From: Zetaproteobacteria bacterium CG_4_9_14_3_um_filter_49_83 | GTDB taxonomy: Bacteria; Pseudomonadota; Zetaproteobacteria; Mariprofundales; Mariprofundaceae | NCBI GenBank assembly: GCA_002791545.1 | Contig: PFXG01000008.1 | Coordinates: 62,001-126,000 of the forward strand | Length of the DNA: 64,000 bases | Reading direction: 5' to 3' | In this document: positions 55,346-63,674 of the stretch, one piece after another | How the letters are laid out: each line of letters begins with the position of its first letter | How positions within the stretch are numbered: the first letter of the stretch is position 1 | Translations under genes and position numbers: made by a program | Notes under the pieces: generated by a model | The model's input: the letters and a program-made list of their open reading frames with translations, nothing else | What the model was told of the DNA's origin: nothing | The model's database searches: none

Positions 55346-56062
55346 ATGAATATTCTGATGATTGATGATGACATGGAGTTGTGCGAACTGTTACAACGCT
55401 TTCTTGCCGGTGAAGGTTTCTCTGTGCAATGTATCCATCATGGTGCGCAGGGACTGGCGCTGGCTTTGGCTCAATCCTTCGACATGATTTTACTGGATGT
55501 CATGATGCCCGGCAAAAACGGCATGGACGTGTTGCGTGAATTGCGCGAGCACAGTCAGGTGCCGGTGATGATGCTAACCGCTCGCGGCGAGGAGATGGAT
55601 CGTATCATCGGCCTTGAACTCGGCGCTGACGATTACCTGCCCAAACCATTTAACCCGCGCGAACTGGCTGCAAGAATGCGGGCTATTCTCAGACGTCAGC
55701 CGCAAGCGGTCGAAGAAGCTGAACCGACAGGCGATATTCGTGTGGGAAGCTTACGATGGCTGCTGAAATCAAGGCGAGTGATGACAGTTCACGGCGAAGG
55801 GCAAACATTCGAGCTGACACTCACAACAACGGAATATGCCCTGCTGACCTGCCTGATACAGCAAGCTGATGCTGTCGTAAGCAAGCAACAGGCAGGCAAT
55901 GCGGCGTTAGGCCGCAATCCCGGTCCGTTTGATCGATCTCTGGATGTACATATCGCCAGCTTGCGCAAAAAACTCCGTGATGCGTCGTGTGCATCCGGTG
56001 TTGAAGCACCGTCGATTCAAACCATCCGTGGTGTGGGCTGGATGCTGGTCAGTGGCCGCTAA
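55346..56062 (+). CDS. CpxR-like response regulator
   Basis: 238 residues from ATG 55346. Receiver with acidic DDDMEL, phosphoacceptor Asp in MILLDVMMPG, and Lys of YLPKPFNP; winged-helix output domain with the recognition helix around RSLDVHIASLRKKLRD. OmpR/PhoB family. Pairs with the kinase gene 11 bp downstream. The receiver resembles that of the truncated regulator at the left end of the window. Confidence 0.93.
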   Translation: MNILMIDDDMELCELLQRFLAGEGFSVQCIHHGAQGLALALAQSFDMILLDVMMPGKNGMDVLRELREHSQVPVMMLTARGEEMDRIIGLELGADDYLPKPFNPRELAARMRAILRRQPQAVEEAEPTGDIRVGSLRWLLKSRRVMTVHGEGQTFELTLTTTEYALLTCLIQQADAVVSKQQAGNAALGRNPGPFDRSLDVHIASLRKKLRDASCASGVEAPSIQTIRGVGWMLVSGR

Positions 56063-56073
56063 GGTGCGCTAAA

Positions 56074-57438
56074 ATGCGATTATTCTGGAAAGTATTTCTA
56101 ACCCTGCTGGCAGTGCTGCTGCTCACCGCTCTGGCCTCACTGTGGCTGGCTCAACACTGGCAGCTGGAACAACGCGTGCTGGATGAAAAAGTCGAAGTGC
56201 TGCGCCATCAGGGCGAAACAGCTGTTGATATATTCACCTCTCAACAGCCAAAGGAGTTTCATCGCTGGTTGAAACAGAGCAGCCGCAGACATCAGGTCAT
56301 GGGGGCTTTATTCAGCGCCGATGGCATGCCGGTAGTGTCACGGCCATGGCCACATGAATGGAAACCTTTACTGGAACGCCTACAACGGGGGGAAACGTCG
56401 ATTCGTCTGCTGCAAGCGCCGATGCTCATCTGGGCCGGACGCTTGACGGCCGAAGATGGCAGCAGCTGGCTCTGGATCGCCAGCACACCTCTGCCGCCAT
56501 CGCTGATCAAGCAATCCCGTCAACAACGGTTGCTGCTGTTTGTGCTGACGGCATTGCTGGCCATGGTGATTGCCAGCCTGCTGGTCGGGCGCATCATGAC
56601 GCGTCCGATCGCCCAATTACGCCATATCACCAATCAACTGGGGCATGGGCATCTGGATGCCCGCGTCCCGGCCAGTCTCGCCGGACGAGGCGACGAGCTG
56701 GGCGAACTGGCGAGAGACTTTGATTCGATGGCAGAAAAAATTGCAGCCTTGTTGAGCGCGCATAAACAATTACTCAGAGATATTTCGCATGAACTGCGCT
56801 CGCCCTTGGCGCGCATTCAAATCGCACTGGAACTGGCCAGAGGTCAGGGCGATGCCGGCAATGAGGATGAACTTCAACGCATCAATAAAGAAGCCGACAG
56901 AATCAATGAGTTGATTGAAGAAGTGTTAACCCTGTCCCGATTTGACCAGGGGATGATGCCTCTGGAGAAGCAAACATTGTCGCTTGAAGCGTTGCTGCAA
57001 AGCGTCTGTGAAGACCTGCAATTTGAAGCAACCCGGCAGGAGTGCCACATCGAATATTTTTCGACCGCCAGCCTGAGCATCGCGGGCGATGAACGCTGGA
57101 TCTTGCGGGCAATTGAGAATATTGCACGCAATGCCTTGCGCCACTCGCCACAGGGTTCAAGCATTACTGTCAGCTTATCGCAACAGCAGGAACTCAGCAT
57201 AGCTTATGCCTGCATCCGAATTGCCGATGAAGGGCCGGGCATTGATCAGGACAAACTGGTGCATGTGTTTGAGCCCTTTTACCGGGCCGCTGAGGGGCGC
57301 GAGCGCAGCAGTGGCGGATATGGTTTGGGACTGGCCATTGCCAGGCAGGTGGTGCTTGCCCACGGCGGTTCAATTGCGGCCCGCAATCGCACAAATCAGG
57401 GACTGGAGCTTACCCTGCTATTACCCCTACCTGCGTGA
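56074..57438 (+). CDS. CpxA-like sensor histidine kinase
   Basis: 454 residues: helix (VFLTLLAVLLLTALASLWLA), periplasmic sensor to about 150, second helix (LLLFVLTALLAMVIASLLVG), HAMP, HisKA with phospho-His in LRDISHELRSPLARIQ, and HATPase_c (ENIARNALRHSP, DEGPGID, GYGLGLAIARQ). Partner of the preceding regulator. The Spy-like protein encoded divergently is its likely periplasmic modulator (by analogy with CpxP). Confidence 0.93.
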   Translation: MRLFWKVFLTLLAVLLLTALASLWLAQHWQLEQRVLDEKVEVLRHQGETAVDIFTSQQPKEFHRWLKQSSRRHQVMGALFSADGMPVVSRPWPHEWKPLLERLQRGETSIRLLQAPMLIWAGRLTAEDGSSWLWIASTPLPPSLIKQSRQQRLLLFVLTALLAMVIASLLVGRIMTRPIAQLRHITNQLGHGHLDARVPASLAGRGDELGELARDFDSMAEKIAALLSAHKQLLRDISHELRSPLARIQIALELARGQGDAGNEDELQRINKEADRINELIEEVLTLSRFDQGMMPLEKQTLSLEALLQSVCEDLQFEATRQECHIEYFSTASLSIAGDERWILRAIENIARNALRHSPQGSSITVSLSQQQELSIAYACIRIADEGPGIDQDKLVHVFEPFYRAAEGRERSSGGYGLGLAIARQVVLAHGGSIAARNRTNQGLELTLLLPLPA

Positions 57439-57539
57439 TCATTGCAGGATTCCAACATGATCCGTCCGTTTTATCCCGTGCTTTAAACTGATTGCCAGCG
57501 CAATGGAAAAGCCCATGGACACCCTTCGTGTGAGCCTTT

Positions 57540-59033
57540 ATGGTAACCCGACTATCAACACATCATTTGGGGGCCAAGATCAAAAGAATCCATACTATTC
57601 CCCGTTTTCCTATACGCTGGCGCTGGTTTTTACTCGTTGGTGTGGTGGTGCTTGCTGCCGTGCTGTTATTATCGCTGATCACGCTTGATTTGGAGCGCAA
57701 TGCCTGGCTGAAAAGCCAGGACAAACATGCTTTAGCACAGGTCGCACGTTTGGGTGAAGCGCTGAAGCTGCCGATGCTCAGCGGTTCTCAGGCCGAGGTG
57801 GATGTGCTGGTCACCGGCATGCTGAAGTCATCACCGGATATCATCGGCGTGCTGGTGAATGATGCCAAAAACAAACAGAAGTTATTCGGCTCGCTGGATG
57901 CGCCAACAGTGGCTGAAGAGTTTGAGTTTAACCCGGCGACCCACGATGGTCAGACCACTCGTCTTGATCTGGAAGCGCTGTGGTATGTGCAACAGGTTCG
58001 CTACGCAGAAACATCGCTGGGATTTATTGCCGTTCGTTATTCAGAAGCCGCATGGTCCGATCTGGCGCGGCAATTGTGGGTGCGTATGCTGCTGACGGCA
58101 CTGGGCGTAATACTGGTGTCAGGGGCACTGGTGTACTGGATTGCCGGTCGAATGAGTCATCCGCTGGAACGACTGGCCGAGGCCGCCGAGCAGGTGGCAG
58201 CGGGCAACCTGAATGTGAAGTTGCTGGAAAAAGGTAACGATGAAATCACCGATGCCATGCATCAGTTCAACATCATGGTACGCGAACTCAAGCATAAAGA
58301 GGAGTTACGGGAATCCGTCGGCAAATACCTGAATCCCAAGCTGGTTGATGAAATGTTCAAGGGCGGCGTGGTAATGCGCAACAACCATAAACAGCAAGTC
58401 ACCGTTCTGTTTGCCGATATGGTCAGTTTCACTTCATTTTCTGAAAAAAACTCCCCGGAAGCCGTGGTGGACATTCTGAATCAGTACTTCGAAGTGTTTA
58501 ACAGCATCATTCATTATTTCGGCGGGCATGTGGATAAATACATCGGCGATGCAGTGATGGCGGTATTCAACCATCCGAATGAAAGCCCGAAACACACCCA
58601 TTACGCCACACTTGCCGGCCTAGCCATGACCATGGCATGTGCCCGTCTGGGCCTGTTGCGTGATAACGGAGAAGCCATTGCCTTCCGTGTCGGACTCAAT
58701 CGCGGCGAAGTCATCGTGGGCCATATCGGTTCGCATGAGCGTCTGGAATATACTGTCATTGGCGATGCGGTAAATGTAGCTTCGCGCATGGGTGGCTTGG
58801 GTCAGGGTGGTGAAGTGGTCATGCCATTCAAAACCTTTGAAACCTGTGAAACGGGGCTGGAATTTGAAGACATGGGTAATATCAATGTGAAGGGTGTAAA
58901 GTTCCCGATTCGTGTCGGTAAAGCAGTGGCTGAATCGGATGACGTCCAGCAGGAACTGGAAACAGCGATTGCACTGGCATTCGATATCACCTTGCCTTCG
59001 GTGATACGTCAGCAGTTAAAAGAGGTTGAATAA
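57540..59033 (+). CDS. Membrane class III adenylate cyclase with HAMP domain
   Basis: 497 residues. Membrane helix (about 29-48), periplasmic sensor, second helix (about 180-200), HAMP, then a cyclase domain. Metal-binding Asp293 in FADMVSFT and Asp337 in KYIGDAVMA, the adenine-contacting Lys333 and Asp409, and catalytic Asn412 and Arg416 in GDAVNVASR, indicate ATP rather than GTP as substrate. It makes cAMP at the membrane. Stop overlaps the next gene (TAATG). It may serve the cNMP-binding proteins elsewhere in the window. Confidence 0.9.
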   Translation: MVTRLSTHHLGAKIKRIHTIPRFPIRWRWFLLVGVVVLAAVLLLSLITLDLERNAWLKSQDKHALAQVARLGEALKLPMLSGSQAEVDVLVTGMLKSSPDIIGVLVNDAKNKQKLFGSLDAPTVAEEFEFNPATHDGQTTRLDLEALWYVQQVRYAETSLGFIAVRYSEAAWSDLARQLWVRMLLTALGVILVSGALVYWIAGRMSHPLERLAEAAEQVAAGNLNVKLLEKGNDEITDAMHQFNIMVRELKHKEELRESVGKYLNPKLVDEMFKGGVVMRNNHKQQVTVLFADMVSFTSFSEKNSPEAVVDILNQYFEVFNSIIHYFGGHVDKYIGDAVMAVFNHPNESPKHTHYATLAGLAMTMACARLGLLRDNGEAIAFRVGLNRGEVIVGHIGSHERLEYTVIGDAVNVASRMGGLGQGGEVVMPFKTFETCETGLEFEDMGNINVKGVKFPIRVGKAVAESDDVQQELETAIALAFDITLPSVIRQQLKEVE

Positions 59034-60121
59034 TGAAGTTTTTGTTCGTATTGATCGTACTTGTGACACTTGGCGGTTGCGCCAGTGGTGGTGGTTCATT
59101 CAAGAGTAATGCCCTTTCATTCCTGAATACATATGACGAAGCAAAAAACAAATATGAACGTGGTGAAATCATGGAAGCGCGCGCAACGGTGCTGGCCATC
59201 GAAAAAGAGCATGAGGATTACGCCAGAGCCCAGGCTTTGCTGAAAAACACTATTGAACCGGCGCGACTGCGCTTATTGTCCCACTACAAAGCAAAAGCTC
59301 AGGCGGCAGAACGCGCCCGCCAATGGGATGAAGCTGAAGCCCGATACCGGCAGACTGCTGAAATTTCGATCAAGCCCGAGCTTTTCATCAAACAAGCCGA
59401 GGCGATGAACCTGAATCTCCGTCAGTTGCGTCTGGAAAGCTTACTCAAACAACGTCGTGAAGAAGATGCGCAATGGCTCAAATGGTCTGAGAGCTATACC
59501 CCGCCAGCCGGACTAAACAAAGATGATGAAGCTTATCATCGCATGCAGGAATATGTTCAGGAAGATCTCGAAAGTCGTAACCGCCGCTCGTTGCGCGAAG
59601 GCTGGCGATACCTCAAGCGTGGCATGGTTGGCGTAGCTTATATCGAAGCGGTTTCTGTGCTGCATCTTGAGCCGGAGTCGGAGCGGGCTCAGGTGCTGAT
59701 GCGGGATATCAAGAAGAACTGGCCGACAGGGCTGACGATTCCACAAGTGAGCAAGCAAAAAACTTCCGTGCAGGCAAAACGCAAAACACGTCAACTGGTT
59801 AGCGAAGAACAAGTTCAGGAATTGATCAGGCAAGGTCAATGGCTGAAAGCCCGTAATCAGGCGGAAGCGTATCAACGTCAGGGTGGTAAACATGCCGATG
59901 CACTGCTTGAAAAAGCCAATGCCGGAGCGCAAAAACAGGCAGCCGCTGATTTCAGTAAAGGTATGGCGGCCTTCCGCAAGGAAGACATTGCCGGTGCGGT
60001 GCAGCTTTGGCAGCAGGCCGTGACCCTGCAACCAGACAGCGATGAATATATCGATGCGCTGCGCAGGGCTTCACAGTTACAGGAGCGCTTACAACTGCTA
60101 CGTGACGGAAAAGGAAATTAA
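59033..60121 (+). CDS. TPR-like outer-membrane lipoprotein
   Basis: 362 residues with a lipoprotein signal (LVTLGGC, acylated Cys16). The rest is helical with TPR-type repeats (ERGEIMEARATVLAIEKEH; FRKEDIAGAVQLWQQAVTLQP) and a charged middle. Function unknown; the tight coupling with the cyclase gene suggests that it works with it or only shares its promoter. Ends 1 bp before ispG. Confidence 0.82.
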   Translation: MKFLFVLIVLVTLGGCASGGGSFKSNALSFLNTYDEAKNKYERGEIMEARATVLAIEKEHEDYARAQALLKNTIEPARLRLLSHYKAKAQAAERARQWDEAEARYRQTAEISIKPELFIKQAEAMNLNLRQLRLESLLKQRREEDAQWLKWSESYTPPAGLNKDDEAYHRMQEYVQEDLESRNRRSLREGWRYLKRGMVGVAYIEAVSVLHLEPESERAQVLMRDIKKNWPTGLTIPQVSKQKTSVQAKRKTRQLVSEEQVQELIRQGQWLKARNQAEAYQRQGGKHADALLEKANAGAQKQAAADFSKGMAAFRKEDIAGAVQLWQQAVTLQPDSDEYIDALRRASQLQERLQLLRDGKGN

Positions 60122-60122
60122 C

Positions 60123-61226
60123 ATGCGTGATGCTATCGTAAAAAACCGCAGGAAAACCCGCTCCGTTCAGGTTGGCCGGGTTCAGGTGGGTGGTGATGCA
60201 CCGATTGCCGTGCAGTCGATGACCAACACCAAAACCACAGATATTGATGCCACTGTAGCGCAGGTTCAGCGCCTGCAACAAGCCGGTGCGGATATTGTGC
60301 GCATTTCCGTACCCGACCCTGAATCGGCTGCGGCGATGCCGGAGATTCTACGGCAAACCGATGTCCCCATTATTGCCGACATCCATTTCAGCTACAAAAT
60401 GGCGCTGCTGTCACTGGAAGCGGGTGTGCATGGGCTGCGTTTGAATCCGGGCAATATCGGTACCCGTGACCGCGTCGAGCGGGTGGTGAAAGCGGCTAAA
60501 GAGCGCGGCGTTTCGATTCGCATCGGTGTGAATGCCGGTTCGCTGGAAAAAGAATTCGAAGAAAAATATGGCGAGCCCTGTGCTGATGCGATGGTGGATT
60601 CTGCCCTGAGTCATATCCGTATTCTCGAAGAGATGGATTTCTTTGACATCAAGGTTTCGCTCAAAGCCAGTAATATTCCTATGACGGTCAGTGCCTACCG
60701 TAAACTGGCGGAAAAAGTTGATTATCCGCTGCACCTCGGCATTACTGAATCGGGCAGCAAATTTGGCGGTACGGTCAAATCGTCGATGGGGCTGGCTCTG
60801 ATGCTGGTTGATGGCATTGGCGATACCATTCGCGTGTCACTGGCGGCTGAACCGGAAGAGGAAATCAAAGTCGGTTTTGAAATCCTGAAGGGGCTGGGTT
60901 TACGCCATCGCGGCGTTAATCTGATTGCCTGCCCCAGCTGTGCGCGACAGAAATTTAACGTGATTCAAATCGTCAATGAACTTGAGGAGCGACTGGCGCA
61001 TATTCAGGAAAGTATCGACGTCGCGGTAATCGGATGTGTGGTGAATGGGCCGGGCGAGGCCAAAGAGGCGCAACTTGGCGTAACCGGTGGTTATCCGGTG
61101 CACATGATGTATCAGGATGGTGAAAAATCCGGCAAACTTCGTTCGGATAACATGCTTGAGCAACTGGTAGAACAGGTCGAAGCACGGGCAAAAGTGATTC
61201 GTGCTCAAAAAGAGGCCGAACAATGA
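60123..61226 (+). CDS. ispG: 4-hydroxy-3-methylbut-2-en-1-yl diphosphate synthase IspG
   Basis: 367 residues from MRDAIVKNRRKTR, with AAGGAAA upstream. TIM-barrel signature (VQSMTNTKTTD, DIHFSYKMAL) and the Fe-S ligands in CPSCARQ and GCVVNGPGEA are present. It converts MEcPP to HMBPP in the isoprenoid route begun by dxs. The tie to hisS two genes later is the usual gammaproteobacterial order. Confidence 0.96.
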   Translation: MRDAIVKNRRKTRSVQVGRVQVGGDAPIAVQSMTNTKTTDIDATVAQVQRLQQAGADIVRISVPDPESAAAMPEILRQTDVPIIADIHFSYKMALLSLEAGVHGLRLNPGNIGTRDRVERVVKAAKERGVSIRIGVNAGSLEKEFEEKYGEPCADAMVDSALSHIRILEEMDFFDIKVSLKASNIPMTVSAYRKLAEKVDYPLHLGITESGSKFGGTVKSSMGLALMLVDGIGDTIRVSLAAEPEEEIKVGFEILKGLGLRHRGVNLIACPSCARQKFNVIQIVNELEERLAHIQESIDVAVIGCVVNGPGEAKEAQLGVTGGYPVHMMYQDGEKSGKLRSDNMLEQLVEQVEARAKVIRAQKEAEQ

Positions 61227-61474
61227 CATATCTGCCACGCTCCATACGAGTGCTGTTAACACTGGCATTACTGCTGCTTTCCGGCTGTGCGTCGGTGCAG
61301 TTCAGTACGCCAGGCGGCGCGGTAACAGTTGGTTCGCTGACTGTCGATTCACTGACTGCCGATTCACTGACTGCCGATTCACTGACTGCCGATTCACTGA
61401 CTGTCGATTCGCCATCTGCCAGCCTTCGGACAACGCCAAACGGTGTTGTATCAACAATCGGAAAAGCAGGTTGA
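61223..61474 (+). CDS. Small lipoprotein with a 5-residue tandem repeat
   Basis: 83 residues, lipoprotein signal LLLSGC, then ASVQFSTPGGAVTVG and five to six repeats of SLT[VA]D encoded by a 15-bp DNA repeat. Its ATG overlaps the ispG stop (ATGA). The start of the mature part is similar to the next gene (10 of 16 residues identical), so the two are tandem paralogues. Function unknown. Confidence 0.65.
   Translation: MTYLPRSIRVLLTLALLLLSGCASVQFSTPGGAVTVGSLTVDSLTADSLTADSLTADSLTVDSPSASLRTTPNGVVSTIGKAG
61331..61420. repeat. 15-bp tandem repeat inside the small lipoprotein gene
   Basis: Six 15-base units (61331, 61346, 61361, 61376, 61391, 61406); the three central units are identical (GATTCACTGACTGCC) and the outer ones differ by 1-5 bases. 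Because the period is a multiple of three, gain or loss of a unit changes protein length and not frame. Confidence 0.9.
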
Positions 61475-61514
61475 TCAAGGGGCACTGCACATTCCCTTAT
61501 TCGGTATTGTGCCC

Positions 61515-61772
61515 ATGAACTTTTGGATAAAGCGTTTATTCTTAGCCTCATTGGTGGTGCTTACAACCAATGCCTGTGCATTTGTGCACGTCAGCACACC
61601 CATCGGCCCGGTACGTGTTGGTGGCGTGGTGACCCCGGATGGTCGCGTAGGCGTCAGTGCCGGAACACGCGTGGGTAATGTGGTGATTGGCGGCAGCAGC
61701 AAGCCGGTGAAAGTGGGCGAGCGAAAGCAGCATAACGATATAAATCAAAACAATGAAGGCGAAAACGACTGA
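61515..61772 (+). CDS. Small exported lipoprotein-like protein, paralogue of the preceding gene
   Basis: 85 residues from MNFWIKRLFL; the longer frame upstream is not supported. Signal sequence with a possible lipobox (VLTTNAC), then AFVHVSTPIGPVRVGG, matching the preceding protein, and a glycine-rich tail. Its stop shares a base with the hisS start (TGATG). Function unknown. Confidence 0.65.
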   Translation: MNFWIKRLFLASLVVLTTNACAFVHVSTPIGPVRVGGVVTPDGRVGVSAGTRVGNVVIGGSSKPVKVGERKQHNDINQNNEGEND

Positions 61773-63019
61773 TGGCAAAACAATTACAAAGTATACGCGG
61801 CATTCATGACGGACTACCGGGTGAAGTGGCAAACTGGCAATTTATTGAGCGTCAATTCGAGCAGGTATTCAGGCAATATGCCTTTGCCGAAGTGCGTCTG
61901 CCGGTGCTTGAACCCACAGAACTGTTTGTGCGCTCTATCGGAGAAGAAACCGATATTGTATCCAAGGAAATGTATGCCTTTGAAGATCAGGGTGGTGACC
62001 ATCTCTGCCTGCGTCCGGAAGGTACGGCCGGTGCTGTACGCGCCTATCTGCAAGCAGGTTTAACCCGTTCGGGCGGCCAGCGCTGGTATTATAAAGGGCC
62101 GATGTTCCGCCGTGAGCGTCCGCAGAAAGGTCGCCTCAGACAATTTCAGCAAATCGGTGCCGAATGGTTCGGTGCCAGCGGGCCAGCCGAAGACATCGAT
62201 ATGCTGGCCATGGCCTGGCAACTGATCCAGTCCATTCAGTTGCAACATGTACATATGGAAATCAATTCTCTGGGTTGCCCTGATTGCCGACCTGCCTACC
62301 GCGACACTTTGCAAGCTTACTTGACAGACAAGCAACAACATCTTTGTGAAACCTGCCACCAGCGTATGCATAGCAATCCGATGCGCGTACTCGATTGCAA
62401 GGTTCAAAGCTGTCAGCAGCAGTTGACCGATGCGCCGGAAATGGTCGCTCACTTGTGTGAACCGTGCACATCACATTTTGATACCTTAAAAACCGGACTT
62501 GCAGCACTGGCCATACCCTTTGTTGTTAATGCACGCATTGTACGGGGGCTGGATTATTACAATCGAACGGCTTTTGAAATCATCACTGACCAGCTCGGCG
62601 CACAGGGCACGGTGCTGGCCGGTGGTCGTTATGACGGGTTAGTGAGTGAACTCGGTGGCCCCGCCACACCGGCAATCGGCTTCGCCGCAGGCCTGGAGCG
62701 ACTCGGTTTATTGCTTGAAGCATCTGCCGTATCTGTATCATCCGCCGGCGTGGATGTGGCTGTGGCAGCTCTGGGTGATGCGACCCTGAGCTATTCTCTA
62801 CAGGTGGCGCAACAACTGCGGCAGCATGGCTTAACTGTGTTGCACTGCGGTGGCGGCAACGCCAAACGTCAGTTTAAAGTTGCCGATCGGGAATCCGCTC
62901 GCTTCGTCGCGGTGCTTGGTGAAGATGAAATGCAGGCGCAGTCATTAACACTGAAAAACCTCGCCAGCGGTGAACAGATCACTTGCGATATTACCGAGGC
63001 GATACAACACATCAAATAG
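61772..63019 (+). CDS. hisS: Histidyl-tRNA synthetase
   Basis: 415 residues. Class II motifs: motif 1 near ALRPEGTAGAVRAYL (read as LRPEGTAG), motif 2 FRRERPQKGRLRQFQQIG, histidine-binding RGLDYYNRTAFE, and motif 3 GFAAGLERLGLLL. The C-terminal anticodon domain is typical. It charges tRNA-His. Downstream 63020-63243 holds no gene that I can support. Confidence 0.97.
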   Translation: MAKQLQSIRGIHDGLPGEVANWQFIERQFEQVFRQYAFAEVRLPVLEPTELFVRSIGEETDIVSKEMYAFEDQGGDHLCLRPEGTAGAVRAYLQAGLTRSGGQRWYYKGPMFRRERPQKGRLRQFQQIGAEWFGASGPAEDIDMLAMAWQLIQSIQLQHVHMEINSLGCPDCRPAYRDTLQAYLTDKQQHLCETCHQRMHSNPMRVLDCKVQSCQQQLTDAPEMVAHLCEPCTSHFDTLKTGLAALAIPFVVNARIVRGLDYYNRTAFEIITDQLGAQGTVLAGGRYDGLVSELGGPATPAIGFAAGLERLGLLLEASAVSVSSAGVDVAVAALGDATLSYSLQVAQQLRQHGLTVLHCGGGNAKRQFKVADRESARFVAVLGEDEMQAQSLTLKNLASGEQITCDITEAIQHIK

Positions 63020-63243
63020 CAGCGCTACAGAACCGAATGACACTCACCTGAGCACCTTTTCTGTTGAGCTCCAAACGGCTAACCACCTCTATGTCGCCCC
63101 TCAGATCAACCAACAATGCCTCTTAATTTCATTGCGGTTGTAATGCTTGCGGGCGGTCCATATATGTCACCGTAATGCGACCATATTACTTTCGACAAAC
63201 CTCACCGTGCGTGCCCACGTTGACGGGGATAATTTCTTTGTCC

Positions 63244-63488
63244 TCAAGCAGAAATCCGCTGCGCCTCCGCCGATTCGCGGATGGCATCACCATTGACCAG
63301 ATCACGTCTGGCTTCAAGCAGAGCAGCCTCCAACTCCATTTCGCGCAGAAAATGGTATGCTCGATACACATCACAACGTATTGCTCTTTACCACGCACAG
63401 TAATGACTGCCTCGGGTTCGCTTTGCAAGCCCTCTTCCAGAACCGACACGCCTCTTTTTTTCAAACCATTGGCAACAATCGCATGCAT
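63244..63488 (-). pseudogene. Frameshifted Phd/YefM-type antitoxin remnant
   Basis: ATG at 63488 has AAGGGGG six bases upstream. The first 44 residues read as an antitoxin N-terminus (GVSVLEEGL, AVITVRGKEQYVVM). After IEH, around base 63356, the homologous part (FLREMELEAALLEARRDLVNG, then AIRESAEA) continues in another frame to the stop at 63244, so one base seems lost. No partner toxin is seen upstream or downstream within the gap. Either a dead antitoxin or a sequencing error. Confidence 0.65.
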
Positions 63489-63674
63489 AACAACCCCCTT
63501 AATAGTGTTGTTTATAGTGCGATTTATAATTCTCTTATATCAAGAAATGGAATCGTTTTCCACGGCTTCCCCTTTAATCCACATGCAGCAGCGCGCCACC
63601 CGAAAGTTGAGTGAGCAGATCACCAGCGATAGTGCCGGAGCATTACTGCAAATCAAATAATTACTTAAGCCGAA

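Noticed and set aside
61331-61420. CRISPR-like array
   Set aside because: Units are 15 bp, directly adjacent and coding; there are no spacers.
63175-63660. 161-residue plus-strand frame opposite the antitoxin remnant
   Set aside because: No ribosome site or domain, and the opposite strand has a recognisable antitoxin with a good start signal.
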